This document shows, piece by piece, positions 17,757 through 26,775 of a DNA stretch of 43,974 nucleotides (its first letter is position 1; every line of letters starts with the position of its first letter). This DNA is from Acidimicrobiales bacterium. Its GTDB lineage: Bacteria; Actinomycetota; Acidimicrobiia; Acidimicrobiales; MedAcidi-G1. The notes under the pieces are model-generated. The model did no database searches. It was not told where the DNA came from and worked only from the letters and a program-made list of their open reading frames with translations. A program made the translations under genes and the position numbers. The stretch spans positions 1 to 43,974 of the forward strand of contig JASMLT010000009.1 of assembly GCA_030748555.1 (NCBI GenBank), written 5' to 3'.

Positions 17757-18941
17757 ATGTTTATCGATTTAACTGAAGAACAGGAATCGCTTCGCAAGGA
17801 ACTGAAATCTTATTTCAATGACTTGATGACCCCGAAAGTCAGAGCCGAAGTGAAAAGTGCTGACTTTGCCGAAAATAAGCCCTACAAGGATCTAATCAGA
17901 AAAATAGGGCAAGACGGTTGGCTTGGCGTTGGGTGGCCAGTCGAACATGGTGGAAAAGGCTTCACACCTATTGAGCAATATATATTTTTCAACGAATCTC
18001 AGGCAGCCTGGTGTCCTATACCATTCCTAACCACCAATACAGTGGGACCGACTATTAGAGAATTCGGAACTCAGGAACAGAAAGATTTCTTCCTTAAAAA
18101 AGTTCTTGCGGGAGAGGTCCATTTTTCAATTGGATATTCGGAACCGGAGGCTGGAACTGACCTTGCTTCCCTAAAAACACGGGCTGTCAGAGATGGAGAC
18201 GACTGGATAATCAATGGTCAGAAACTCTATACGAGTCTTGCCTACAACGCAGACTACATTTGGCTCGCTGCTCGAACTGACACTGAAGCGCCGGGGCATA
18301 AAGGAATTACTCTTTTCTTAGTTGATACAAAAGATCCCGGCTTCTCCATACAACCTTTTGAAACTTTTGGTGCCACTGACACAACGGCAACTTTCTACGA
18401 CAACGTCAGAGTCTCTGACAGTATGCGAATTGGAGAGATCAACGGAGGGTGGAATTTGATCACCAGTCAACTTAACCATGAAAGAGTTTCGCTTTTTGCA
18501 GCAGGTCGAATGGTGCGACTTGTACGAGATGCAATTGACTGGGCTAGTGAAAATTTACTGCCAGATGGAAGAAGAGTTATTGATCAGGAATGGGTTCAAG
18601 TGAAACTAGCTGAATGCCGTTCTCTTGTGCGATATCTCGATCTCCTCAACTGGGAAGTTGCCTACGCTAACACCAATGGAAAAATGGGTCCTGCAGATGC
18701 ATCGGCGATAAAGGTTCACGGTTCAGAATCCATGCACCGTATTTACACACAACTTACTGAAGTTGTTGGCGCTACTGGCCACTTGATAGAAGGTGACTCC
18801 GGATCAGATCTCGCATCGCAAATAGAGAATGGATACAGGTCTGTTTGGGTTCTAACTTTTGGTGGCGGAACCAATGAGATACAAAGGGACATTATTGGAA
18901 TGGCGGGACTCGGTTTACCGAGAGAGAAAAGACGGAGATGA
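17757..18941 (+). CDS. Acyl-CoA dehydrogenase, FAD/catalytic partner
   Basis: A 394-residue acyl-CoA dehydrogenase. It retains the FAD and substrate motifs FSIGYSEPEAGTDLASL and ends in GGGTNEIQRDIIG, where the Glu region is the typical flavin-proximal end. GAAAGG lies 6 bases before ATG. The gene is followed after 10 bases by a shorter dehydrogenase that lacks this ending, which matches the alpha/beta pairs of mycobacteria (FadE26-FadE27, FadE28-FadE29) that form alpha2beta2 enzymes acting on steroid side chains. The pairing here is inferred from order, spacing and motif loss. Confidence 0.92.
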   Translation: MFIDLTEEQESLRKELKSYFNDLMTPKVRAEVKSADFAENKPYKDLIRKIGQDGWLGVGWPVEHGGKGFTPIEQYIFFNESQAAWCPIPFLTTNTVGPTIREFGTQEQKDFFLKKVLAGEVHFSIGYSEPEAGTDLASLKTRAVRDGDDWIINGQKLYTSLAYNADYIWLAARTDTEAPGHKGITLFLVDTKDPGFSIQPFETFGATDTTATFYDNVRVSDSMRIGEINGGWNLITSQLNHERVSLFAAGRMVRLVRDAIDWASENLLPDGRRVIDQEWVQVKLAECRSLVRYLDLLNWEVAYANTNGKMGPADASAIKVHGSESMHRIYTQLTEVVGATGHLIEGDSGSDLASQIENGYRSVWVLTFGGGTNEIQRDIIGMAGLGLPREKRRR

Positions 18942-18951
18942 GGTTTGAGTA

Positions 18952-20031
18952 ATGAACTTTGATCTCGACGAAGAACATAATGAAATCGCAGAATTAGCTA
19001 CACGTATTCTCGACGATCATCTTGATATAGAAGTCTTGAAAAGAATCGAAGACTCTCAAGAGTGGTTTGATGGAGGGCTTTGGGAAAAGTTCGTTTCATC
19101 TGGATTGATAGGAGCAACGCTTAAAGAAGATGTCGGAGGTGCCGGCCTGGACATCATTGCACTTGTGTGTTTGCTTCGCTCACAGGGACAATATGTAGCC
19201 CCTATCCCCCTTCTTCCGACTTTGGTTTCTGCAATGACAGTGGACAAATTCGGTACTGAGGGTCAGAGAAGTTCTTTACTCCCTGAAGTCGTGAGTGGCT
19301 CAAAGCTACTAACTTTTGCAGTTCAAGAACTGTTAAATGACCAATTTATGGAACCGGATACTTCTTATGAAAATGGGGCTATCAATGGGCAGAAGATCGT
19401 GGTCGAATATGCAGGTCTTGCAGACTCGGCTCTAGTAACTGCAATAGACGATGATGAGCCCGTGATTTGCATAGTGAACCTTAAAGATCCGAGTATCACC
19501 ATGCAGTCAAGCGACTCAACCCGAGGAGAACCTCTCTGGGAATTGTCATTCAATGAAACACCTGCTGAAAAACTCGGTGGCGAGGAAAGTGTTGCTTGGC
19601 TCTTTCAGATTTTGCTCGTAAGTCTTTGTGCCGTCCAGTTAGGAGTGACTGAAACTGCACTTAAAATGACCGCCTCCTATACAAGCGAAAGAGAACAATT
19701 TGGACGGCCACTTGCTACTTTTCAAGCCGTAACTCAACGTTTGGCAGACCAATTCATAAATGTCGGCGGGATTCGACTGACAACATTTTCTGCTGCGTGG
19801 CGTCTTGGTGCGAACCTTGACGCCCTCGAGGATATTCTGATCGCTAAATGGTGGGCTTCAGAACGCGCTACGGAAATCGCGCATGCTACACAGCATTGCC
19901 ATGGTGGAATGGGAGTTTCAAAAGATTACCCTCTCTACCGTTACACGCTCTGGAATAAGCACATCACGACTTCGTTGGGAGCAGGAACTCAGACATTGCG
20001 TTCCCTGGGTTGCCTTTTGGCTTCAAGTTAA
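18952..20031 (+). CDS. Acyl-CoA dehydrogenase, short partner subunit
   Basis: A 359-residue acyl-CoA dehydrogenase homologue. It has the REQFGRPLATFQAV flavin-contact helix and HCHGGMGVSKDYPL, but the usual GGTxEIQ end is replaced by GAGTQTLRS, and the middle SEPxAGSD motif is not evident. That pattern fits the second subunit of heteromeric FadE enzymes, whose active sites are shared with the partner. GAGG lies ahead of the ATG. The stop is followed after 3 bases by the mycothione reductase start, so these genes are probably one transcript. Confidence 0.9.
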   Translation: MNFDLDEEHNEIAELATRILDDHLDIEVLKRIEDSQEWFDGGLWEKFVSSGLIGATLKEDVGGAGLDIIALVCLLRSQGQYVAPIPLLPTLVSAMTVDKFGTEGQRSSLLPEVVSGSKLLTFAVQELLNDQFMEPDTSYENGAINGQKIVVEYAGLADSALVTAIDDDEPVICIVNLKDPSITMQSSDSTRGEPLWELSFNETPAEKLGGEESVAWLFQILLVSLCAVQLGVTETALKMTASYTSEREQFGRPLATFQAVTQRLADQFINVGGIRLTTFSAAWRLGANLDALEDILIAKWWASERATEIAHATQHCHGGMGVSKDYPLYRYTLWNKHITTSLGAGTQTLRSLGCLLASS

Positions 20032-20034
20032 AAC

Positions 20035-21393
20035 ATGCCTCATCATGATCTTTTGATAATTGGAGCAGGATCCGGCAACACTATTATCGGACCTGAACAC
20101 GACCATCTGGATATCGCTATAGCAGAGCCAGCCGAATTTGGGGGGACATGCATGAACCGTGGATGCATTCCTTCAAAAATGCTCGTTTATGCGGCGGATC
20201 TTTCACTCAACGCGCAAACGGCAAATAAACTAGGTGTCGAATCTTCATTCTCTGGTGTTGACTGGGAGGAAATTCAAGAGCGGATTTTTGGGAGGATAGA
20301 CCCGATTGCCGAAGCGGGTCTCAACTATCGTGAAAGTCTTGAAAATGTTAAGGTTTATAGAGATAAAGCTGCGTTTATCTCCGAAAACACTCTCGCTGTA
20401 GCCGAAGAAGTGGTATCAGCTGATCAGATTGTCATAGCGGCAGGTGCCCATCCTGTTATTCCACAACTGTCAGGATTGAATGAAACACCCTTTCACACTT
20501 CTGATTCCATAATGAGAATCGATTCGTTACCTGATCACATTGTCATTGTAGGCGGTGGTTTTATTGCAATTGAAATGGCCCACATTTTTGGATCTTTCGG
20601 ATCTGAAGTAACAATAATTTTACGTGGCAAGGAACTCCTGCGCGAAGCCGACTCTTCTATACGTGAACGAATCACAAAGATCTACAAAGACAGGTTCACC
20701 GTTTATCTTTCTGAGGAGATAGAGGATGTTTCATATGAAGGAAAGTTTCTTATTAATCTTAAAAAAGGGACTGATATCGAAGCTGATGAACTTTTGATAG
20801 CAACTGGTCGTGACCCTAATACAGATTTTTTAGAACCTGAAAAAGGTGGTGTCGACTGTGATGAAGCCGGCTATGTCATAACCGATGAATATCTACGCAC
20901 TTCCGCTTCTGGGGTTTGGGCTTTAGGTGATGTTACGAACCCTCTTCAACTTAAACACACCGCTAATGCTGAAGCGAGGATAATTTCTCACAACTTGCTG
21001 AATCCGGAGGATTTAATAAAGATTGATCGCTCTGTTATCCCTAAAGCAGTCTTTGGAAACCCACAAATTGCCACTGTGGGTTCCACAGAAGATGACCTCT
21101 TCAACGATAAGGTTCCCTATTTGAAATCCATTAGAAGCTATTCCGATACCGCATTTGGGTGGGCTATGGAAGATGAACAGGGTTTCGTGAAATTGCTAAT
21201 CGATCCCACCACTCGACTTCTACTGGGCGCTCATATTATTGGCTATCAGGCCTCTACTCTCATTCAACAGTTGGTAACTGCTATGAGCATTTCTATGACA
21301 GTTGATGAATTAGCACACAATCAACTTTATGTCCATCCAGCTTTAACTGAAGTTGTTGAACAGGCACTACTAGGATTTGAAGAAAAGGAATAA
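20035..21393 (+). CDS. mtr: Mycothione reductase
   Basis: A 452-residue pyridine-nucleotide-disulfide oxidoreductase that reduces mycothiol disulfide with NADPH, keeping the main actinobacterial thiol reduced in the cytosol. N-terminal FAD site IIGAGSGN at 8-15; redox pair GGTCMNRGCIPSKM with C39 and C44; NADPH site VGGGFIAIEMAH; central FAD motif GVWALGDV; C-terminal active-site HPALTEVVEQALLGF. Many stretches, such as HTSDSIMRI and FGWAMED (YGWAMED in the M. tuberculosis protein as I recall it), match Mtr rather than glutathione or dihydrolipoamide reductase. It lies inside the catabolic unit, 3 bases after the last dehydrogenase and 3 before the SDR. Confidence 0.93.
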   Translation: MPHHDLLIIGAGSGNTIIGPEHDHLDIAIAEPAEFGGTCMNRGCIPSKMLVYAADLSLNAQTANKLGVESSFSGVDWEEIQERIFGRIDPIAEAGLNYRESLENVKVYRDKAAFISENTLAVAEEVVSADQIVIAAGAHPVIPQLSGLNETPFHTSDSIMRIDSLPDHIVIVGGGFIAIEMAHIFGSFGSEVTIILRGKELLREADSSIRERITKIYKDRFTVYLSEEIEDVSYEGKFLINLKKGTDIEADELLIATGRDPNTDFLEPEKGGVDCDEAGYVITDEYLRTSASGVWALGDVTNPLQLKHTANAEARIISHNLLNPEDLIKIDRSVIPKAVFGNPQIATVGSTEDDLFNDKVPYLKSIRSYSDTAFGWAMEDEQGFVKLLIDPTTRLLLGAHIIGYQASTLIQQLVTAMSISMTVDELAHNQLYVHPALTEVVEQALLGFEEKE

Positions 21394-21396
21394 AGC

Positions 21397-22257
21397 ATGA
21401 AAGAACTAAATAAAGAAACCGCACTCATAACTGGTGGTGCCTCCGGAATAGGTTTATCTATAGGGAAACGTTTAGCTGAAACGGGAATGAAAGTAGTTCT
21501 GGCAGATATTGAAGTTCCAGTTCTGGAAGAAGCCGTAGCTGAACTTAAAGGACTCGGCCTTGAAGTAATGGGTGTTCACTGCGATGTGCGCGATATGGGT
21601 TCCGTTGAGGAGATGAAGAATCAGGTTGAAGAGGCATTCGGCAACCCTAAAATCGTTTGCCTAAATGCCGGTGTCGGATTCGGTTCTTCCATATCGGAAG
21701 CAACAATAAGCGACTGGGAATGGGTCATAGGAGTGAATCTATGGGGAGTTATAAATGGCTTGCACACATTTCTTCCAGCAATAAAAGAAATGGGTGAAGG
21801 TCACATTGTTATGACCGCCTCCATTGCAGGCCATGTCTCTGTTCCAAATCTTGGTCCCTACAGTGCAACAAAGTTTGCAGTTGTGGCGATTGCTGAGACC
21901 TTGCGGAAAGAATTACTAACCGAAAATTCTGAGATAGGTGTCAGTTGCCTTTGTCCGGGATTTGTATCAACAAATATTTTTACTTCAGAAAGAAACCGCC
22001 CGGAGAATCTCCTCAGCAAGTCCTCGAGCGACTTAACTGACGAAGAACTTCTCCAAAGAGAAGCTTTCATGGAGTGGATAAGCAGCAATGCTAAAGAACC
22101 CTCCGAAGTGGCTGAGCTGGTACACCGCGCAATTTTAGACAATAGGTTTTGGATCTTCACCGACGATCAACATTTAGACGGTCTTAAATCAAGACATTCT
22201 TCGATAGTGAACGGTGACGAATTGCCATGGCCTGCACCGCCTCTGATAGATCTCTAA
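21397..22257 (+). CDS. Short-chain dehydrogenase/reductase
   Basis: A 286-residue SDR. The cofactor site is TGGASGIGLS, with NAGVGF, MTASIAGHVS and the catalytic YSATKFA. The C-terminal 40 residues, with a FTDDQHL stretch, are the extended tail typical of actinobacterial SDRs that act on bulky alcohols. It directly follows mtr (3 bases) and its stop lies 1 base from the stop of the convergent acyl-CoA synthetase. Likely role: oxidation of a hydroxyl group on a CoA-linked or free hydrophobic intermediate. The exact substrate is unknown. Confidence 0.92.
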   Translation: MKELNKETALITGGASGIGLSIGKRLAETGMKVVLADIEVPVLEEAVAELKGLGLEVMGVHCDVRDMGSVEEMKNQVEEAFGNPKIVCLNAGVGFGSSISEATISDWEWVIGVNLWGVINGLHTFLPAIKEMGEGHIVMTASIAGHVSVPNLGPYSATKFAVVAIAETLRKELLTENSEIGVSCLCPGFVSTNIFTSERNRPENLLSKSSSDLTDEELLQREAFMEWISSNAKEPSEVAELVHRAILDNRFWIFTDDQHLDGLKSRHSSIVNGDELPWPAPPLIDL

Positions 22258-22258
22258 T

Positions 22259-23881
22259 CTACGCAGGTTGGGCTACGTCCCGTGCCCATCTGTAGTCAGA
22301 TTTTCCATTGGGCCCACGCTTTAGTTTCTCAACGAAAACCACACTTTTGGGTACTTTATAGCCAGCTAAACGTTCTTTCACGTCTTTTAATAACTCCGCT
22401 TCTTTAAGTGTCGCATCCGCTTTTATTTCCACGACTGCTGTCACGGCTTGGCCCCAGCGTTCATCAGGGATGCCCACTACATTGCAGTCAATAACTAATG
22501 GATTTATTTTCAAAGCTTCTTCGACTTCCTCGGGGAAAACTTTCTCACCTCCCGTATTTATGCACTCTGAACCTCTGCCTAGAAGTGTGATAGAGCCGTC
22601 CTCCTCAACTGATGCCCAATCGCCAGGTATAGACCATCTTCGACCATTAATGGTTGGAAAGGTCGTTTCTGTTTTTTCTGGGTCCTTGTAGTAACCAACT
22701 GGCAGAGGGTAACCGAGCGCGAGTTTTCCCGTCTTATTCGATCCAGGTTCAACTTCCTCGCCATTTTCTGTAAGAACTCGTGTATGTTCTCCCAGAAAAA
22801 ATCTGGCTGTTCCGGTGTCTTTCCTTGTTCGCGAGGTCACCTGTTTGCCCATCCCTGTTCCTTCGCTGGAACCCAACGCATCCAAAATGGTGCAACTGTG
22901 AAGATCAAGAAGACGTTCTTTCAAAGGTGCACTGAACATTACGCCTGAAGACATCACTAGTCGCAAGGAAGAAATATTCCAAGCAGTGCCGTTTGCTAAC
23001 GAGTTTTCAAGTTCATCAATCATGGGTCGAGCAAATGCATCGCCGACAATAGTAAGCATTGTAATTTTGCACTTTTCTACCATTTCCCAAAGTTCTCGAG
23101 GGTCAAATGTTTTCGAAGAAAGGGTAGAAACCAGACCTCCATGTGTATGGGTTCCCAGAGCAGTCAGGCTTGACGTTCCGTGCATCAACGGTGCAGCACA
23201 AAGTTGTCTTATCTCTTTCCCTTCCTTTGTAACTCTTTTTGCAATGTTGCCCGCCTCATCAGAGTTTTCTGGAATTTTCTCACCAAGAGAACGAAAAGTT
23301 TCAGCCATCCCTCCCAGTAGCCCGGCATGCGACCACATAACAGCTTTCGGACTGCCAGTTGTTCCCCCCGTGTAAAGAAACCATAGGTCATCTCCTGATC
23401 TTTCAATACGGGGAAGAGGGGCATTGTTTACCGCATCTTCGTAGTCAATGATCCAGTTCTCAGGAGAACCTTCACCGATCCTTACGAAAACTTTTAATTT
23501 AGGACATCGTGAACGAACAGAATCAACTCGTTCAGTCAAACTTGAATCAAACAAGATGGCTTCGGCATCGGCATTATTTAAAATGTAAGCCAACTCGTCA
23601 TCCAAGTACCGATAGTTAACGTTTGCTGGGATCGCTCGAATTTTGAAAGCAGCGAATTGGCCTTCAAGGTATTCCGGTCCGTTGTAGCAGTAAAAAGCCA
23701 CTTTTGAGTCATGTTTTAGCCCTTGCTCGGAAAAAGTTTTTGCTAAAGATGCTGCATGTTTTTCAAATTCTTCCCAAGATTCTGAACTTTCACGCGTTGA
23801 AATCGCTGTTAGATCACCTATTTGATCACTTATCGCTTCCCATGCAGAAGCAATATTCAAATTTACATAGCTTGCAGACAC
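22259..23881 (-). CDS. Acyl-CoA synthetase (FadD type)
   Basis: A 540-residue adenylate-forming ligase that activates a carboxylic acid with ATP and CoA. The P-loop-like motif YTGGTTGSPKAVMW begins at about 170; the GRGSECINTGGEKVFPEEVE hinge region and the C-terminal catalytic Lys in GPNGKSDYRW are present. The overall pattern, including VMWSHA, resembles mycobacterial FadD19/FadD17-type enzymes for steroid or branched acids more than long-chain FadD15. It converges on the SDR and would supply the acyl-CoA for the neighbouring dehydrogenases. Starts at ATG 24 bases from the upstream limit of the aroC leader. Confidence 0.93.
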   Translation of the reverse strand: MSASYVNLNIASAWEAISDQIGDLTAISTRESSESWEEFEKHAASLAKTFSEQGLKHDSKVAFYCYNGPEYLEGQFAAFKIRAIPANVNYRYLDDELAYILNNADAEAILFDSSLTERVDSVRSRCPKLKVFVRIGEGSPENWIIDYEDAVNNAPLPRIERSGDDLWFLYTGGTTGSPKAVMWSHAGLLGGMAETFRSLGEKIPENSDEAGNIAKRVTKEGKEIRQLCAAPLMHGTSSLTALGTHTHGGLVSTLSSKTFDPRELWEMVEKCKITMLTIVGDAFARPMIDELENSLANGTAWNISSLRLVMSSGVMFSAPLKERLLDLHSCTILDALGSSEGTGMGKQVTSRTRKDTGTARFFLGEHTRVLTENGEEVEPGSNKTGKLALGYPLPVGYYKDPEKTETTFPTINGRRWSIPGDWASVEEDGSITLLGRGSECINTGGEKVFPEEVEEALKINPLVIDCNVVGIPDERWGQAVTAVVEIKADATLKEAELLKDVKERLAGYKVPKSVVFVEKLKRGPNGKSDYRWARDVAQPA

Positions 23882-23948
23882 ACTTTGAGGTTATCGCACT
23901 CATTTAATGAGACCTAGCGTGGACCTAAAGCCCTCTATGATCTATGTA

Positions 23949-25037
23949 ATGGGAAATACTTTCGGTTCTTTATTTAAAATATCCACATGGGGTGAAAGCC
24001 ACGGAGGAGGTGTTGGAGTAGTTGTTGATGGCTGCCCTTCTTTACTTCCTTTGGATGAAAATGACATTCAACGTGATCTGGACAGGAGACGTCCGGGGCA
24101 GAGCAAAATCACAACTAAACGTAATGAGTCGGACACTGCAGAAATACTTTCTGGAGTCTTCGAAGGAAAAACTCTTGGGACTCCGATCGCAATTTTGGTC
24201 AGAAATGAAGATGCGAAACCTGATGCATACGATCATTTAAAAGATGTTTATAGGCCGTCACATGCTGATTTCACTTATGACGCGAAATACGGTATACGCA
24301 ACTGGCAAGGTGGGGGGCGTTCCAGTGCTCGCGAAACAGTCGGAAGAGTTGCTGCGGGTGCTGTCGCTAGAGCGCTTTTAAACGAATCCACTGACATGGA
24401 AGTGCTTGCTTGGGTTTCGCAAGTTCACAATATAAAAGCAGATGTGCAAATTGAAAATGTCACCTCTGATGATATCGAGTCAGAAATAACCCGTTGCCCT
24501 GATCGTGATGCATCCGAAGCAATGACTTCTGCAATAACAGAAGCCAGAAAAAATGGTGATTCACTCGGAGGTATCGTTACCTGTCTAGTAAGGAATGTTC
24601 CTGCGGGTCTTGGAGTTCCTGTTTTCGATCGGCTCGAAGCAGATCTTGCCAAAGCGATGCTTTCGTTGCCCGCTTCAAAGGGTTTTGAAATAGGAAGTGG
24701 CTTCTCGGCAGTGGAAATGACAGGAAGTGAGCACAACGATGAGTTTCAACCTGGTGATTCCATGCCAGTCACCAAGTCCAACTATTCGGGAGGTGTTCAG
24801 GGAGGAATAACGAATGGTTCTGAAATTCTGTTTCGCGTAGCGTTCAAACCCACTGCGACAATTTCAACCTCTCAAGAGACAGTTGACAACAGCAACAATC
24901 CCGTGACTCTCCAAGCTAAAGGCAGGCATGACCCATGTGTTTTACCACGAGCTGTACCCATGGTCGAAGCTATGACTCTTCTTGTGCTCGCTGATCACTG
25001 GCTCAGAAACCAATCTTCACGAATTGCCGACAAATGA
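23949..25037 (+). CDS. aroC: Chorismate synthase
   Basis: A 362-residue enzyme of the shikimate pathway converting 5-enolpyruvylshikimate-3-phosphate to chorismate with reduced [15 protein letters not shown] is at about 12-23, then [13 protein letters not shown], and [10 protein letters not shown] and RHDPCVLPR follow, all catalytic-region motifs. The start at 23949 (MGNTFG) is chosen because homologues begin there; an open frame extends 14 codons further up. Typical actinobacterial proteins begin with LRWLTAGESHG, whereas this has the GNTFG start and RSSARET form seen in cyanobacteria and proteobacteria. The gene is not beside aroK or aroB here. Confidence 0.96.
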   Translation: MGNTFGSLFKISTWGESHGGGVGVVVDGCPSLLPLDENDIQRDLDRRRPGQSKITTKRNESDTAEILSGVFEGKTLGTPIAILVRNEDAKPDAYDHLKDVYRPSHADFTYDAKYGIRNWQGGGRSSARETVGRVAAGAVARALLNESTDMEVLAWVSQVHNIKADVQIENVTSDDIESEITRCPDRDASEAMTSAITEARKNGDSLGGIVTCLVRNVPAGLGVPVFDRLEADLAKAMLSLPASKGFEIGSGFSAVEMTGSEHNDEFQPGDSMPVTKSNYSGGVQGGITNGSEILFRVAFKPTATISTSQETVDNSNNPVTLQAKGRHDPCVLPRAVPMVEAMTLLVLADHWLRNQSSRIADK

Positions 25038-25078
25038 GATTTTTTCAGTCGCGGTTAAACTAACGAAGGAGGTATGAA

Positions 25079-25882
25079 ATGAATAACGATAAAGACCTGG
25101 AGGCTTCACAGCGATTTCAAACAGGTCTGCCTCTGATGCATGAAATACCTGTTTTTGAAAATCTTGAAGACGAAAGACGACACAGAAAAGAACGACTAGC
25201 TGCGGCTTTTAGAATTTTCGGACGTTACGGCTTCAGCGAAGGTGTAGCCGGACATATAACCGCAAGAGACCCAGAAGAAACAGAATGTTTCTGGGTTAAT
25301 CCGTTCGGAATGAATTTCAGCCACATATCAGTTTCTGACCTTCTTTTAGTCAACCATAATGGCGATGTAGTTGAAGGAGATTACGCCGTCAATCAGGCAG
25401 CATTTGCCATTCATTCCGGTATTCACATGGAAAGACCTGAGATTGTTGCAGCCGCTCATTCTCATTCCATCTTCGGGAAGGCATTCTCATCGCTTGGGAA
25501 AACCCTCGACCCTTTGACTCAAGACAGTTGCATATTTTACAACAACCATGTTTTGTTTGACGATTACACAGGAGTGGTACTAGACCCACTTGAAGGTAAA
25601 AGAATCGCCGCAGCTCTTGGTCATTGCAAAGCAGCGATACTTAAAAATCACGGCCTGTTGACTTTGGGAGAAACTGTTGATGAAGCACTTTGGCTTTTTG
25701 TGACGATGGAAAGAACTTGTCAAGCTCAGCTGCTAGCAGAAGCTGCTGGAATCACTCATCCTATAGATGACGAAACAGCGAACCTAACCAGTAATCAAGT
25801 GGGCAATGCTTTTTCAGGTTGGTTCAGCGCCCAACCTTTATTCGACAAGATATTGATTGATGAACCTGATCTGCTTGATTAG
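25079..25882 (+). CDS. Class II aldolase/adducin family protein
   Basis: A 267-residue zinc-dependent class II aldolase fold. The metal ligands H127 and H129 lie in AAAHSHS, and a third His in KNHGLLTLG; GVAGHITARDP and WVNPFGMNFS are the N-terminal phosphate-loop region. This branch, close to fuculose-phosphate aldolase and decarboxylase-like adducin heads, has mixed substrates, so I give no precise reaction. It has the best ribosome-binding site in the window, AAGGAGG 6 bases before the ATG, and follows aroC by 41 bases. Confidence 0.88.
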   Translation: MNNDKDLEASQRFQTGLPLMHEIPVFENLEDERRHRKERLAAAFRIFGRYGFSEGVAGHITARDPEETECFWVNPFGMNFSHISVSDLLLVNHNGDVVEGDYAVNQAAFAIHSGIHMERPEIVAAAHSHSIFGKAFSSLGKTLDPLTQDSCIFYNNHVLFDDYTGVVLDPLEGKRIAAALGHCKAAILKNHGLLTLGETVDEALWLFVTMERTCQAQLLAEAAGITHPIDDETANLTSNQVGNAFSGWFSAQPLFDKILIDEPDLLD

Positions 25883-25888
25883 ATAGGA

Positions 25889-26236
25889 TCAGGCAGCATC
25901 TGAGAGGAAAAGTCTTTCAATATCGCTTCTATACAGAATCCGTATACTCAGATCTGGTCTTTGTGCCTGCAACCTTCTAACTTTACGATTCTTTCGTGTT
26001 ACCAGCGACTGTTTAAGAGTCGTTATTTCTAGATAAAGGTTATGTTCAGGTAGAAAAAAATCTGGTGTAAATGCTGATCTCGGTTGACCTTGAGAGTCTC
26101 TCTCTAAAACAAAGGTTGTTGGTTCATATTCCCATTCGATGCCGTAGAAGTCCAACAAGCCAGCTATTCGTTCCTCAGATTCATGAGCGAATTGAGTTGA
26201 AGTATTACGATCAGGGAGTTTTCGAAGTTCACTCAT
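25889..26236 (-). CDS. Putative PD-(D/E)XK nuclease-fold protein
   Basis: A 115-residue small protein. E21/E22 in HESEERI, D59 in TPDFFLPEH and E70 in YLEITTLK, followed by a Lys/Arg-rich helix, give the helix-strand-strand pattern of the restriction-endonuclease fold. The usual third residue Lys is Thr (E-I-T, residue 72), with K75 close by, so activity is uncertain. Ends with a short hydrophobic strand ILYRSDIERLF. It is the last gene of the GarA-type cluster, 30 bases after a MerR gene. GAGGAG lies upstream of the ATG at a slightly long spacing. Confidence 0.6.
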   Translation of the reverse strand: MSELRKLPDRNTSTQFAHESEERIAGLLDFYGIEWEYEPTTFVLERDSQGQPRSAFTPDFFLPEHNLYLEITTLKQSLVTRKNRKVRRLQAQRPDLSIRILYRSDIERLFLSDAA

Positions 26237-26266
26237 CGAAGCAACTTCTCCTCGCCTTTGAAGTCA

Positions 26267-26737
26267 CTATTGACCAACTGCCTTATGATCGACTTCAATA
26301 CTGGATCTTTCGTCCCCTGGGAAAAGTTCAACGATTTTCGCATCAAGGTCTTTCTTGACAACCGCCAAAGGCAAAATATTTAACACACCTTGCCCGTTGC
26401 GAACAAGGTCAATTATTTCTTCTTCACCACGTTGCACCATGACAGAAGTTCCTTGAATAACCAAATTGACCTGCACTACGTCTTCATCAAGTTTCTCTTC
26501 AAGGAAATCAAAAACTTTTCTAATCAAAGCAAGGCGTATTCCTGCGTCTATTAGAGCCTTGATAGCTTTTAATTTGAGTAAATCCCTGTAGGTGTATCTC
26601 CGCCTTGTTCCGCTACCGCTGGCGTCAGCAAGAGACGGCCTTATGAGTTCCGTCCTAGCCCAGTAATCCAATTGTCTATATGTGATTCCAACAATTTTTC
26701 TGGCTTCGTCACCGCTATAACCTTGTTCTTGAACCAT
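26267..26737 (-). CDS. MerR-family regulator (Rv1830-like)
   Basis: A 156-residue DNA-binding protein with an N-terminal MerR winged helix: DEARKIVGITYRQLDYWARTE, then RRRYTYRDLLKLKAIK. No Cys or metal-binding tail is present, so it is not a metal sensor. The position beside the bifunctional nuclease matches Rv1830 in mycobacteria. The 146-base leader carries an inverted repeat AGGTT-AA-AACCT 27 bases ahead of the ATG and one further AGGTTA half-site, which may be its own operator. Confidence 0.88.
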   Translation of the reverse strand: MVQEQGYSGDEARKIVGITYRQLDYWARTELIRPSLADASGSGTRRRYTYRDLLKLKAIKALIDAGIRLALIRKVFDFLEEKLDEDVVQVNLVIQGTSVMVQRGEEEIIDLVRNGQGVLNILPLAVVKKDLDAKIVELFPGDERSSIEVDHKAVGQ

Positions 26738-26763
26738 GTTCTTCCCTCTCTCGCGCGAAAAAC

Positions 26764-26775
26764 AGGTTAAAACCT
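26764..26775. promoter_or_regulatory. Inverted repeat, candidate MerR operator
   Basis: AGGTT and AACCT flank two bases (AA). A third copy of the half-site (AGGTTA) is at 26814-26819. The repeat lies between the nuclease gene and the MerR gene, where an autoregulatory site is expected. The call rests on symmetry and position only. Confidence 0.3.
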
